From contig JAAMXY010001606.1 in assembly GCA_019677205.1 (NCBI GenBank), positions 1 to 20,944 on the forward strand: a stretch of 20,944 nt of DNA, written 5' to 3'. The translations under genes and the position numbers were made by a program. This document shows, piece by piece, positions 1 through 10,500 of the stretch (position 1 is the stretch's first letter; each line of letters starts with the position of its first letter). Under the pieces are notes generated by a model. The model saw only the letters and a program-made list of their open reading frames with translations. It had not been told where the DNA came from and did not search any database. This DNA is from Pinguiococcus pyrenoidosus (Eukaryota > Sar > Pinguiophyceae > Pinguiochrysidales > Pinguiochrysidaceae).

Positions 1-1010
1 GTCGGAACAATCGCGGGGATTTCAAACTTGAGCGGCTTGTGACAGAGAGACACTGCGGGACGGGCAGGAGATCTTGAAAAGTATGGTTGTGGCCAACGAC
101 AACCAACAGTCATGCTACCGTCATGAAAGTTGCTCGCCACTCAAATGGCCGTGTTCTCGCGCTCTTTTTGAAACGCGTCTTTCGCGTTCTCTTGTGAGGC
201 GTTTGTCTGCGGAGCCCTCAAAGATCATGAACACGCGATCCTCCAGACGCGTAGATCCGTGTTTGCGACACGAAGAGAGTCATGCTGACGCGAGGAGGCG
301 GCGAAATGGGCAAAAGCCTCACTCCACTCGTCTAGTGTTCAATTCGGCTTTCAAGGTCGTTATTGGTCGTATATTAAAGCTACACAACGACCTCAAAAGC
401 CGAGTTGCACACTAGACGCTGAAGTAAGCTGCCTGCTCTCGCCTTCCTTCTCAGGGAAACTTACCGTTTGTCCTCCCGGCAGGCGTCAAAAGCTCATCCG
501 CCGAACAGCCCATGCAAAGGATCCCGATCTTCGCCTCGGCTGCGAGGATTGGATCCAAGAAAGGCGGCGACAGCCCTGACGACCCTCCGAGAGTACTCAA
601 GCCCAGAAATCGCCGTCGACGACCTTTCATCCGCCGCTCTTGCATCGTGTGATCCCTCGAATGACGTCCGTGGAGAAGGCAGTGATGAGGAACAATACTA
701 CGGCATCAAGGTGCATGACGGCCGTCGGAAGAGACGCAAATCTACCAATCGGGACCACGACGACAGTGATTCTGAGACGGAAGACCACGAAGCCCGCCAG
801 AAAGGAGAATGGTGGGAAGTCACTACTTTGTGACAGACATACTCGTGGCGCGGCTAAAAGACTTGATCCAACTACGGAAGCCCCTTTCGTCTTCTTCTTC
901 TTCTTGATCCTCTGAACGTTCCTACGTACGCTTCTAGCACGGCCTCGCCCGTGGCCATGAAAATCTAGGAGAGAGCAAGAGTGCGCCGCCCAGCACTTCA
1001 AGGCCGACGA
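1..1010. other. Stretch without a convincing gene
   Basis: I see no supported gene here. Short open frames exist on both strands, for example 468-833 (+), whose end is rich in Asp, Ser and Glu, but none has a recognisable domain and they overlap each other on opposite strands. The part above about 930 is the tail of the decayed retrotransposon described separately. A CTT trinucleotide run lies near 893-907. The region is best read as intergenic sequence and transposon debris. Confidence 0.5.
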
Positions 1011-1450
1011 TCACTTGACACGACGCGCAACAAGCTTCGAGTGACTCCCGAGCACAAGGTTGCGGTGATCAGTGTTGAGATAGACAACCGGGAAACTCTC
1101 AACTAGAGAAGCATTGTCCTCCACCACGTAGAGAACCGCCAGTGCCTCAGTGAGCAGACTGGAGCCTCCTTGTGCGTGATTTAGAAAGATTCCGTGGTAG
1201 CGGCTTTCTGCCTGAGACAAGCTTCTGGATACGAATGCGATCGGCAGAAGATTGTTGCCGTCAGACGGCATATCCTCATGTCGCAGCTGGTATAAAAACC
1301 CACCGACTCCTTGTATTGAGGCATCCGTTGAAATATGGAGTGGTTTCTTGAAGTCTGGAAGATACAATTGCCTCTTCTCTTCAAAGACTCGGAGCAACCC
1401 CTCTTTAAGGGCCTGGAAGGCCTGTGCGGCAGCTTCTGTCATCCTGCCTC
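930..1450 (-). mobile_element. Ty3/gypsy-type retrotransposon RNase H fragment, decayed
   Basis: Read on the minus strand from about 1450, the frame gives the end of a reverse transcriptase followed by an RNase H domain. An AFQALKEG helix is followed by LYLPDFKKP, the first catalytic-type Asp in STDAS (about 1325), FVSRSLSQAESRY and a TDH motif (about 1070-1063). This order is typical of Ty3/gypsy pol polyproteins. A TGA at 1011-1013 stops the frame, yet further family-like residues (CW...LLDFHGHG) continue in the same frame beyond it. About 13 extra residues sit between the ESRY and TEALAV motifs. No protease, integrase or LTR is visible, so this is an inactive fragment. Confidence 0.8.
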
Positions 1451-2229
1451 GCTTTTTGGTGCGGGAAGCTATTTGCGCGGCCCAGCTTCCTGGTAACTGG
1501 CTCACTTGGCCAGCTTGGAATGAGTGCAAGGAAGTCGCGAGCTTCCTGCGATTCGCAAGCTGCAAAGCTGATGCCAGCGCGGACGCGAAACTTCGTGAAG
1601 AGGAGACACGCGCTGCGTGGACTTGCTCTTCTCGCTATTTCGTCTCTCCGGACATCGAGCTCATCCTTCTTCCTCTTCCGCGCATTTGAGTCGCCGTCCA
1701 ATATGGAATGTGTGCTGCTGAGATGCTCCACGGCCCTGCTCGTGGCGTGCGTAACGTCGATTAAGGATGTCCGCCCATCCAGAGCACACACACCACACTG
1801 CCAATAGCACTTCCCGCTTTGCAAGTCTCCTGCTTTGACGCAGAATATCCCATGGAAACGCGCGAAGGTAGTCATCCGCTTTCCGTAGCGCGATTTGTCT
1901 TTGACAAAGCCATCGGCAAGGTCAAACCGCGTCGCCGTCCACACTGTTTCGACATCTGCATCCATCTCTGTGCTTAAGCAATTGCCTCTGCTCACAGCTT
2001 GCGCTCGTCTACGGATGTTTGTCGAGCTCTCCGGTGAGCTGGAGAGACTGACGTCGAGCAATCTGCGAGCGAAGGCTTTCTCACGGCTGTCGTCGAGCTG
2101 TTCAGAAAGCGCGGGAAAAAATTCTGGTATTCGTGATCCTGCTCGCGAGTACCGGCATTCGAAACAAGGTATCTGATCATAGCTTGAGCAAGAGCTCGTC
2201 CCATGTGTGCCATTAATATGGACGATCAT
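1405..2229 (-). mobile_element. BED zinc finger / hAT-like transposase N-terminal fragment
   Basis: This is a 274-codon minus-strand frame. Residues about 141-175 read CYWQCGVC, then ATSRAVEHLSSTH: the paired Cys, the T-x-x-x-x-H-L stretch and the final His of a BED-type zinc finger. Residues about 206-252 (FTKFRVRAGISFAACES, then a PSEPVTRK segment) resemble the start of hAT transposases, where a 'lPF..ves..Fr' block follows the BED finger. The catalytic core and C-terminal dimerisation region are missing. Instead, near 1445-1473 sequence of a Ty3/gypsy element begins in another frame. The first 130 residues are not recognisable. It is most likely a dead element; a domesticated BED protein cannot be excluded. 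Confidence 0.65.
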
Positions 2230-2240
2230 TCAGTCGTCTC

Positions 2241-2260
2241 TTTTGAAATTTATTTCAAAA
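2241..2260. repeat. Perfect 9-bp inverted repeat with 2-nt centre
   Basis: TTTTGAAAT and ATTTCAAAA are exact reverse complements separated by TT. The hairpin lies in a locally AT-rich patch just upstream of the hAT-like frame. It may be a hairpin, a protein-binding palindrome or part of an element end; no target-site duplication is apparent. Confidence 0.6.
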
Positions 2261-2914
2261 TGGTAACGCTCCGAAACGACGTATTCAACGCTGCTATAGA
2301 CGGCCTACGCCGGAGAAAGAAGCGCGCGCATTTGGGCTTCGGAGAACCACTCGAGGAGGCTGGGCGGAAAACCAGCCGCAGCCGGCGCGAAGCGGCTGTC
2401 GTGGCGGCGGGCAGTCGCGTTGGGATTGGTGGGAGTTACTTGAAGGCTTGCTTCCGGGGCACACAGCGCTCGCATGGGACAGCGTCACGCAGCTGAGGTG
2501 GCTGAATTAGGGTGACGTGTGCTGCTCGCGTGGGCTCCACGTAAACTACTGGCCTCCGCCTTGGGACCGGCCAACCAATGCGCAGCAGAGAAGGTTATCT
2601 TCCCATGCCACGCGTCCGCAATTCGAACACGGCCACGCATGCTTCAACTCCTTCCCAGTCCAAATTCTGTTGCATCTTCTGTTCTCTTTGGTCTGCAAAG
2701 ATGCTGCTGAAGTGATGCAAACTCCGGCGGAACTGGCCGGAATCCCACAGCAAATACGACGCAACATCAAGCCAGAGAATCCCGTTTAACCGGAAGGAAG
2801 TCGGTGACGGTTAAAGAACAGCAGCAAACCACCTTCGTTCCTTCTTTTCCTACAGAACGGCCCTCTCACGCCGCCTTCCGAGCGCTCAACGCCGCCCTTC
2901 CGCCCCAGGCCAGC
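2261..2914. other. Intergenic leader upstream of the TPR gene
   Basis: I see no gene here. The open frames at 2203-2496 and 2517-2789 have no recognisable domains and overlap frames on the other strand. The region must contain the promoter and 5' leader of the TPR gene starting at 2915, but I see no clear TATA box. Confidence 0.4.
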
Positions 2915-3877
2915 ATGCGCCGCTTCGCCCCGCTTCTCCTCGCGGCCACAGCTAGTGCGTGGCAGGGCCGGGCCCTGTCGCGTCGCAGTCTGTCGTCGCT
3001 GCTGCTGTCCGGCGCCGTGCTGGGCGGCCGCAGCTCGGCAGCCGCACAGGACGTGCGCACGCCCAACGAGCGCCAGTACGAGCTGTACGTGGCGGCCATG
3101 ACGTGCGAGTCCAAGGCGGACCTGGAGGGCGCGGAGCAGACCTGGTCCCGCCTCATCGAGGCCAGCAACAACAAGGCCTCCAAGGTGGTGCTGGCCAGGG
3201 CGTACTCCGGCAGGTCCCGCGTCCGCGCAGGCCTGGGCAAGCTGCCCCCGGCGCTGGTGGACATCTCGGAGGCGGTGGACCTGGAGCCCGACGTGGCGGA
3301 GTTCTGGGCGCAGCGTGGAGCCGTGTTCGAGGCCGCCAGCAAGGAGCTGTTCCGCAGTGGCGAGCAGGACAAGGCCAAGGCGCTGTTCGCCTCGGCGGCC
3401 AGCGACTATGACCATGGGCTCATGCTGGACCCGCGCAATGCGGCGCTCCTGGAGAAGAGCGGAGACGTCCGCGTGCGCCTGGGAGACTTTGAAGGAGCGC
3501 TGCAGAAGTACATGCGCGGCCTGGAGCTGGGATCCACCCCCACGGCCAACGGCGGCCTGGCCACCAAGTTCGCGCTCAACGTGCTGCAGACCGGCGACGA
3601 CGCCATGGGCGCGCGCGTGCTCGCGGATGTGCTGGCCACGGACTCCAGCGAGGAGGTGCTGCTGGCGTGCGCCGCGGTCGCGTGGAGCGCGGGAGCCTTC
3701 GCGGAGGGACTGGCGCTGTTCCGGACCGCCGTGGCCAAGAACCACACCGTGGCCGACGTGGAGGGCGTCGTGGATAGACTGAACTGGCCGCCCAGGGCCC
3801 TAGAGCTGCTCCGCGACCTGCGCGACCGGAAGACAAGCTACGACTCGCTGTCCATGGCCACCTCGGGCTTCATTTAG
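2915..3877 (+). CDS. TPR protein, predicted thylakoid-lumen targeted
   Basis: A 320-residue intronless protein. I chose the ATG at 2915 because the open frame upstream of it has no ATG (the codon at 2804 is GTG). Residues 1-15 are a short basic, hydrophobic signal peptide ending in ATASA, followed by an aromatic residue (W16), as in red-lineage plastid presequences. Then comes a twin-arginine segment (SRRSLSSLLL, about 22-31), a small hydrophobic stretch and an AAA site before QDV (about 44/45), which resembles a Tat-type lumenal signal. The mature part is helical, with TPR-like units at about 96-126 (LARAYSGRSRVRAGLGKLPP...) and about 162-205 (YDHGLMLDP, LGDFEGALQKYMRGLEL) and weaker helical pairs after them. 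TPR proteins are scaffolds, so the partner is unknown. A role in photosynthetic complex assembly is inference from the targeting only. The gene converges with the formin gene. Confidence 0.8.
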   Translation: MRRFAPLLLAATASAWQGRALSRRSLSSLLLSGAVLGGRSSAAAQDVRTPNERQYELYVAAMTCESKADLEGAEQTWSRLIEASNNKASKVVLARAYSGRSRVRAGLGKLPPALVDISEAVDLEPDVAEFWAQRGAVFEAASKELFRSGEQDKAKALFASAASDYDHGLMLDPRNAALLEKSGDVRVRLGDFEGALQKYMRGLELGSTPTANGGLATKFALNVLQTGDDAMGARVLADVLATDSSEEVLLACAAVAWSAGAFAEGLALFRTAVAKNHTVADVEGVVDRLNWPPRALELLRDLRDRKTSYDSLSMATSGFI

Positions 3878-3947
3878 CCAGACGCCGCTCCGGCGTGGCT
3901 CCTCCGGCCAGCTCTCGGGTCGGCCGGATGCGCGGCCCCTGTTTCGT

Positions 3948-3962
3948 CCCCCCCCCCCCCCC
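3948..3962 (+). repeat. Poly-C homopolymer run
   Basis: Fifteen consecutive C residues lie 70 nt after the TPR stop codon, probably in its 3' untranslated region. The exact length may be unreliable, since homopolymers of this size are prone to sequencing error. Confidence 0.85.
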
Positions 3963-4096
3963 ATTTTTGCTGCATCTCTATACTTCTCTGTTGTTGATAG
4001 ACCAGCCCAAGATGACCGGAGCAGGATTGTTGGAGAAACCTTGGCGGGACGCTTGGGTGGTCTCATTGTGCATACTTCCGGACTGGTCTTGTATGA

Positions 4097-4102
4097 AATA
4101 AA
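4097..4102 (+). promoter_or_regulatory. Possible polyadenylation signal of the TPR gene
   Basis: A canonical AATAAA lies 220 nt after the TPR stop codon on the same strand. Many algae do not rely on this hexamer, so the assignment is tentative. Confidence 0.25.
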
Positions 4103-4552
4103 GGAAAAGGTCGCGACGAGTGGCTGCTGGATCTTGCTGCTCTTCACTGTGGTCGCGGGGTGGTTGTATATTCTTCGGTGCTCATCTCTCTCTAGCAAAT
4201 CTGAGCTTGTACATAAGGCGGAAAGAGTTGAAGCACTTGGCGGTGAAGGGAAAAGGTGTGCGTCAAAACGCGACACAGTTCTTGGCGTGGAGTGTCACGG
4301 TCTCCGGTGTACACAAATGTGCTGGAAGGGGATAGACGTCCTGATCAGATGAAGGATTCCACTTGGGAGGGAGGGCATGACGAAAAGGAGTGGCACCGAG
4401 GGCGGAGGGACGAGGAATCGTGCCACTAGGTCTTGTGTAAGAAGGGATCATACGGGTGTACAAGGATCGGAAGAAACCATCTGAATCAAGTCATGAGTTG
4501 TAAATGAATGCCAAGCAATCTCCTGCGACGAGCTCGGAAGAGCGGCGCCCCT

Positions 4553-7500
4553 CTAGAAATAGTTGCTCCGCGCACGAGTGCGGCTTTCTGCGAAACTGGG
4601 CGCCTTCCCCGGGGTCTCTCCGTCGTCGTCGGGCTCTTTGGCGTTGCCGCCGTTCCGGGAGCTTTGCATCATCGCCGCGTACTCCATACCAGCGGCCTGG
4701 GCATGCTCCTCGACGGTCTCGGGAAGCTTCTGGTCGGACTCGGAGGATCGGGCGGCCTCCCTCCTCTCCTTGTCGCGCCGCTCCCGCTCCCGCTTCGCCT
4801 TCTCGATGCGCTTCGTCCGTGCTGCCGAGCGCAAGTGCCGCTCCACGCGCTGGCGACTGAATTGGAACTCGCGGATGAAGTTGTTCAGGACGTTGAAGAA
4901 GTCGTTGGACTTGCGATCCTTGCGCTCGCCGAGGTAGGAAAGCACGCCCTGGTACTTGCCGCTCATCACCGAGCTCTCCTCCTGGACCCGTTGCAAGATC
5001 CGCTGGGCCTGATTCATAGCGAGATTAGATGATGAACAAGCCCGCAACGAGCTGCTTCTTCTTCCATCACGGCCGTGGCGATCGGCAAGCTTACCCGCTG
5101 AACAAACTTGCCAACGTCGGACCTCGGCCCGACCGGCCCTCCTTTTCCCAACTTCCAGTCCGGGGACGCGATGTCGCCCGATTCCGTGAAGCCCTGGTTA
5201 AAGTGGGTCAGCTGCGTGCCATCAGAGCGCTTCAATTGGGTCTTCTGCGCCCTCATTTTCTCCAGACTTGACGGGGTCGAGCTCTTGGATGGACTTGACT
5301 TCGGCGTCGAGGGTGTACCCGCCTCCGGCGAGCCTGGTTTTTGGTTTGCGGGGGGTTTGGAGTTGAGTCACAGGTCCGAAGACTGGCGAGCCGATGAAGC
5401 AAGCCGGCTAAGCGCGCAGCTTGGGAGCGCGTACCTTCTTTCCCTTCGGCGGCTTGCCGAGGCGTCAGAAACCTGTTCTCCGCTTCCTCAACGAAGATCT
5501 CAACGCAGTCGATGCCCTTCGTTTGGGTCTGGAGCTCCGCGGTCAGCGTATCCATCAGCACACGACTTGCCGCCTGGCGAGAAAACAGAACAAGATGAGA
5601 GGGGAAGACTACCCACACACCGAGACACACAGCGGTGCTCTGGCAGCGGTAGGCATCAACGTCGCGCTTGCTGCTCCGACGTTACTCACCTGCACGCTTT
5701 TCAGGTCGTCCGCAAGATCCAGAAGATCCTCCTCGCTGCGCTTCACAACCATGACGAGATAGTCGAGCACGGTCGTTCGATTGTCAAAGGCCTTGGACGA
5801 GCTCAGCTTCGTCAGGGTGTCCAAGCTGAAGGCAGTCGCCTCTCCTTCGTTCATCGTGTTCCCGATTCGAAGGATGATCTTGAGGGTCTTCCGCAGCCGG
5901 TGGCTCAGCTTGATGTCATCACAAGCCTTCTCGATGGTGCGAATGTCTTCGGTGATTTGCTGAATTCGCTCAGCGAATTGCGCCTTGTAGATCATCGCCT
6001 CGAGCCGTTTTTGTCCCTGATCCAGCTTCAGCATCTCCAACATGAACTTCTCGGCCTCGTTCAAGAGCTTCTTGTCTCCTTTGTACCCTTTCAGCTTCTC
6101 GATCTCGTCCGGGGTTGGCAGGAACGTCTGCAGGGTTCGCATTTGCACCGTCGAGAAGGAGGAATCCTCCAGATTTGTGATTTTCTCTCGCATCTGAGCG
6201 TACGTCAGCTTTATTCGTGCGATCGCGATGCCCGCATTGGTTGCCCGCCGCCCATCGATGAGCGCGACCTTCTCCTTCCTTGCCGACTTCTTCGCCGCCT
6301 TCTTGGGCTTGGCTTGGGTCGCGTTGCTTTGCACGAAGAGCATCTCAAAGTCGTCCAGCTTCAAGTCCAAGTTCTGCACCTCGCTGTCCTGGGAAAGCCA
6401 GATGCTATCGCCTCCGAGCTGCGACTGGTCCACGGCCTGCCAATGGAGCCTCTTCCTCCGCTTCTTGGCCTTCTTCGGAGCTTTCGGTGCGACTGCGGCA
6501 GACGCAGCGCTTCCGAAGGGCACGTTCGGATCGGCGTCCAGAGCAGCGGGGTCCAGTCCATCCCCCTTCATCTTGTGAGCAACGGCTGGCTTCGGGACAC
6601 CCGACTTGATCATCTTGAGATACTTCGCGTACTTGGGATCGTCCTTCAGTGGCGGGGCGGAAGGGGCGGCCGCCGCCATCGGCGTCCCGAAGGGCTGCTC
6701 CGGATCGGCATCCAGGGCCGCTGGGTCCAGCCCGTCAGACCGCATCTTGTGGGCCACGGCCGCCTTCGGTACGCCCGACTTGAGCATCTTCAGGTACTTC
6801 GTGTACTTTGGGTCATCCTTGAGCGGAGGACCAGCGGCGACGGCGGGGGTCCCAGCTCCAAAGGGCTGGTCGGGATCCGCGTCCAAGGCGCTGGGATCGA
6901 CACCATCCGACTGCATCTTGTGCGCTACCGCAGCTTTCGGCACTCCCGACTTGAGCATCTTGAAATACTTCTGAAAGCGCTCATCGTCCTTGAGCGCCGG
7001 CTGCGCGGCAGCAGCACTGCCATCGGCAGGAAGCTGAAGTGGAACCCCAAAGGGCTCCTCTGGATTTGCGTCAAGGGCACTGACGTCTAGCCCATCCAGA
7101 TTCAGACGATGCTCGACTGCGGCCCTCGGAACCCCACTCTTCAGCATCTTCAAATACTTGGCGTAGCGTGGATCGTCCTTCAGCGCAGGAGAAGCAGCCG
7201 GTGCCGGTGCCGTTGCCGTTGCCGTTGCCGCTGCACCACCCGTAGCTTGTCCGTAGGGCTTCTCCGGGTCAGCGTCCAGGGCCGCCGTGTCGATCCCGTC
7301 GAGTCGCATGCGATGCTCCACTGCAGGTCTCGGGACGCCGGACTTGAGCATCTTGAAGTACTTGGAGTACGTTGGGTCCTCTTGGAGAGCCACGCCGCCG
7401 CACGCAGGTGCAGCTGCTTCCCCAAATGGCCTCGACGGGTCAGCATCGAGCGCGGCCATGTCGACCCCATCAAGATTCATCCGATGCTCCACAGCGGGTC

Positions 7501-10500
7501 TCGGCACGCCAGACTTGAGCATTCTGAAGTACTTGGCAAACCTCGGGTCGTCCTGGAGTGGGACTGCACCCGTAGACGCGGATGGCACCGAAGCGACTGC
7601 GACTGCTTCGCCGTTCGCTGGTGCCACTTCTTCCCCAAACGGCTTCTCCGGATCGGCATCTAGAGCCTGTGCGTCAACGCCATCTACCTGCATCCGATGT
7701 TCCACAGCTGGCCTCGGAACCCCGGATTTCAACATCTTAAAGTACTTCTCGTACGTCGGATCGTCCTTCAGAGCGGGTCGATTCGCCCCAGCCTGTGGTG
7801 CGCCCACGTCGCTTTCGGGCTGACACGCATCCGATGCGCCGACCTGCTTCTCTGCTTCTCCTTTCTCTGAATCTACCTGCGTCTTCTCTGCGCGTACCAT
7901 TTTATCTGGATCTTCGTCGAGAACGGATGCATCGAGGCCGTCTCCCGCCATCTTCAGGGCCACTGCTCCTTTCGCCACACCGCATTGCAGCATCCTGAAG
8001 TATTCCGAATAGCTGGGATGATCCTTCAGCGCCATTTCGACTGCTTCGGAAGGCTCGGTGGCCAGCTGCTCCTCCTCGGTCTTCGCGCTCCCTTTGCTTT
8101 CCTGCGCAGCTGCAGGGGCAACCGAAGCACTCGAGCCTTCTTCCAGGCCAGAACCACGCGTTTTCATCATCTTCATAAAGTCCGCAAACTTTGGATCATC
8201 TTCGACGGGAGTCTGTTTTGACTCCGCCGCGGGTTGGACGGACGAAGCTGCGCTCGCATTTGCGCTCGCACTTGCGCTCGACTCCTCCGGCATCTTGCTG
8301 CTGGTCTCCAACCCCAGCAGCGATGGCTCGAAGCCGTCCTGTTGCATCGACTCCGCGACGTGCTCTGGCGACGTCCCGGTACGCAGCATCAAGCGGTACT
8401 TCAGAAGAGCCTGGTCATTGCTTGCTACTACTGTTGCGGACTGCGCCGACGATACACGAGCCGTGGCACGTCCGTTACCATCAGTACTGTTGTTGGTCGC
8501 GCCGTTGCCGTCGCCGTCGCTACCGGCCGTTTTGCTGACCGCTTCTCTAGCTCCGTCACCTGCTTTTGCCGAAATCAACGCGCTCTGCGCCGAAGCATGG
8601 TCCTCAGAAGCGAAAGAGTCCTCCGTCGTCGGTGCAACTTCGGGGTCGTCAAGAGATTCTCGAGCACTGCTTGTGCCGTGTCGCGCCTCCTTCTTCAGCT
8701 CGCTGTCCTTCTGCGCTGGGCCTTCGCTTGCCGGAATGTTCTCGAGATCGTCGGCGAGCTCGCCATCGACAGAGCCCGAAGAACTACCCTCTTCCAGCCC
8801 AAAGGAAGGCGCATTCTCCGGCGCTTCCTGACCTTCAGAAATGGCCTCCTCGCCGAAGGATGCTGGCATCGGCTTCAGGTCGCTACCCTTCGAGTCGGCT
8901 TCGAGATTCTCATCGCCGTATGCTGGAATGTTCTCGAGGTTGCGGAAGATCTTCGGAGCCACGCTCGGAGTTCCCCGAAGCAACCCGTCGCCTGATGGCC
9001 AACGTCCACGAGAGTCAGGTGCCACTTGCAGACATGACGACACTCCTGCGATGCTTAACGTACCGAGTGTCGAGTTGGGAGGAACGTATCGCCCGCCAGG
9101 CGACTGTACGGAATCCGACACGAGCCTCTTGAGGTCGTCCATCTGCAATCCCGTGTATGCCGATATCTCAGAGAAGGCCGCATCCAGATCGGCAAGATCC
9201 GCGGAGTCGCCATTCTGCAGGGAGTCCGCGGAGGACAGGGTCGGGACCGTGTGCCGACGGCCGGACAAATCACCGTTGAGGCCCGCGCCTGCGGCATCCT
9301 TCGGCGTTGGACTCCGTCCGCCGACTCGGGGCATCTCTGCGAAGAGGTTGGAAATGGTCAGAGCCAGCCCTGCGGCCGCGTCCTGGCTGTTGTTCGTAAG
9401 CTGCAGCGCGATTCGGCAGGCATCGCGATCGAAGCCCATCTCGCAGAGATCCTGGATAAGGCCGGAACTGGGCGCCACGATGTGGTGCATGCTCAGCTCG
9501 ATGAGGCCCATCTTCAGCGCGCAGGGGCCCACCGGGAGCTCGTCCGGAATGGGACGGACGCTCCTGCTCCGCGTGGGGCTGCCCAGGTTGGCCATCGGGC
9601 CCTCGAGCGAGGTTTCCTCCGCGTCCTCGAAAATCAACGCCATCGAGAACCCTTCGTCCTCAAAGCTCTGGCGGTACTCCCGGATGTCCACCTTGTCCAC
9701 GCCCAGGCCGATTTCGCCCACCGCCAGAAAGCGCGCCGAGTTGGAGTATCGGAAGAGATAGTTCCTCGGCTCCCGGGTGTCCCGCGCATGCTCTCCCCCG
9801 AAGCGACAGCTGACGTAGAAGTCACCGGTCAGGATCCGGTCGACGTGGTACACGCCTTGGCCGGAATCCTCCTGCCACTGATGCGTCTTCTCGTGATCGT
9901 GAGACTCAAAGATGAGCCCATTGTGATCGAAGATATCGAGGCACGGGAGGTCGTCCACGGGCACTCCGTCGACGAGCACGTTCTTCAGCAGCAGCGGCTT
10001 CGTGCTGGGCCACCGCTCGGTTTCGACCAACCCGTTGAAGTTCTGGAAGAAGGTGCGCACGGACGGCGGGAGCCCCTCCACGGGACTCCGGCGCGGCGCC
10101 CCTGGCAGCCCCACGCCTCCCAGGCGCCTGCAGAAGGCATTGAAGCCCGCCGCGACGCTCTCGACGACGCGGATGTACCGCAGGTAGCACGCGACGACCA
10201 TGCTGATGCGGAGGCGGTTCCCGAGCACGAGGGCGATGTTCTCCTCGTCCAAGCACAGCCACGAGTGGAGCGAGGCACAGATGCGGAACATCTCGTGCAG
10301 CGGTGGCGTCTGCGAGGGCACACCGGTGGCGAGCCACGCAAAGTCCAGCACCCCTTCGTTCAGAGGATCCAAAGCCTCCCGCACATCGGACTCGCTCAAG
10401 TTCCACAGGAGGTGCTTGTCCGACTGCGGATTCGAGTCGAAGACGTTCAGCAGCTTGCCCAGGTCACTGTCACAGACCAGACGCGCAAGGGCCAAGTCCA

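Larger units (their letters stand above)
3878..4552. other. Convergent 3' intergenic region (TPR gene / formin)
   Basis: This is 675 nt between two stop codons on opposite strands. It must hold both 3' untranslated regions. Short open frames here (4041-4352 +, 3800-4276 -) show no domain. Visible features are a 15-base C run and one AATAAA, listed separately. Confidence 0.5.

Noticed and set aside
468-833. 121-codon plus-strand frame with an acidic Ser/Asp/Glu tail
   Set aside because: It overlaps minus-strand frames of similar length, shows no domain, and has no neighbouring exon that I could join to it.
2600-2680. tRNA-like GTTCGAATT on the minus strand
   Set aside because: The T-stem would need two G-U pairs, and no A box or acceptor pairing is visible.
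2804-2914. N-terminal extension of the TPR protein
   Set aside because: The extension begins with GTG, and the ATG at 2915 opens exactly on a signal peptide.
4041-4352. Small plus-strand frame between the TPR and formin genes
   Set aside because: It shows no conserved feature and lies in sequence expected to be 3' untranslated.
5108-7090. 660-codon plus-strand open frame opposite the formin
   Set aside because: It is antisense to FH2 and the repeats and runs through three formin introns; its repetitive protein mirrors the repeat array.
6513-8422. CRISPR-like or minisatellite array
   Set aside because: The units are in one coding frame, vary at synonymous sites and encode a conserved peptide, so this is a protein repeat.
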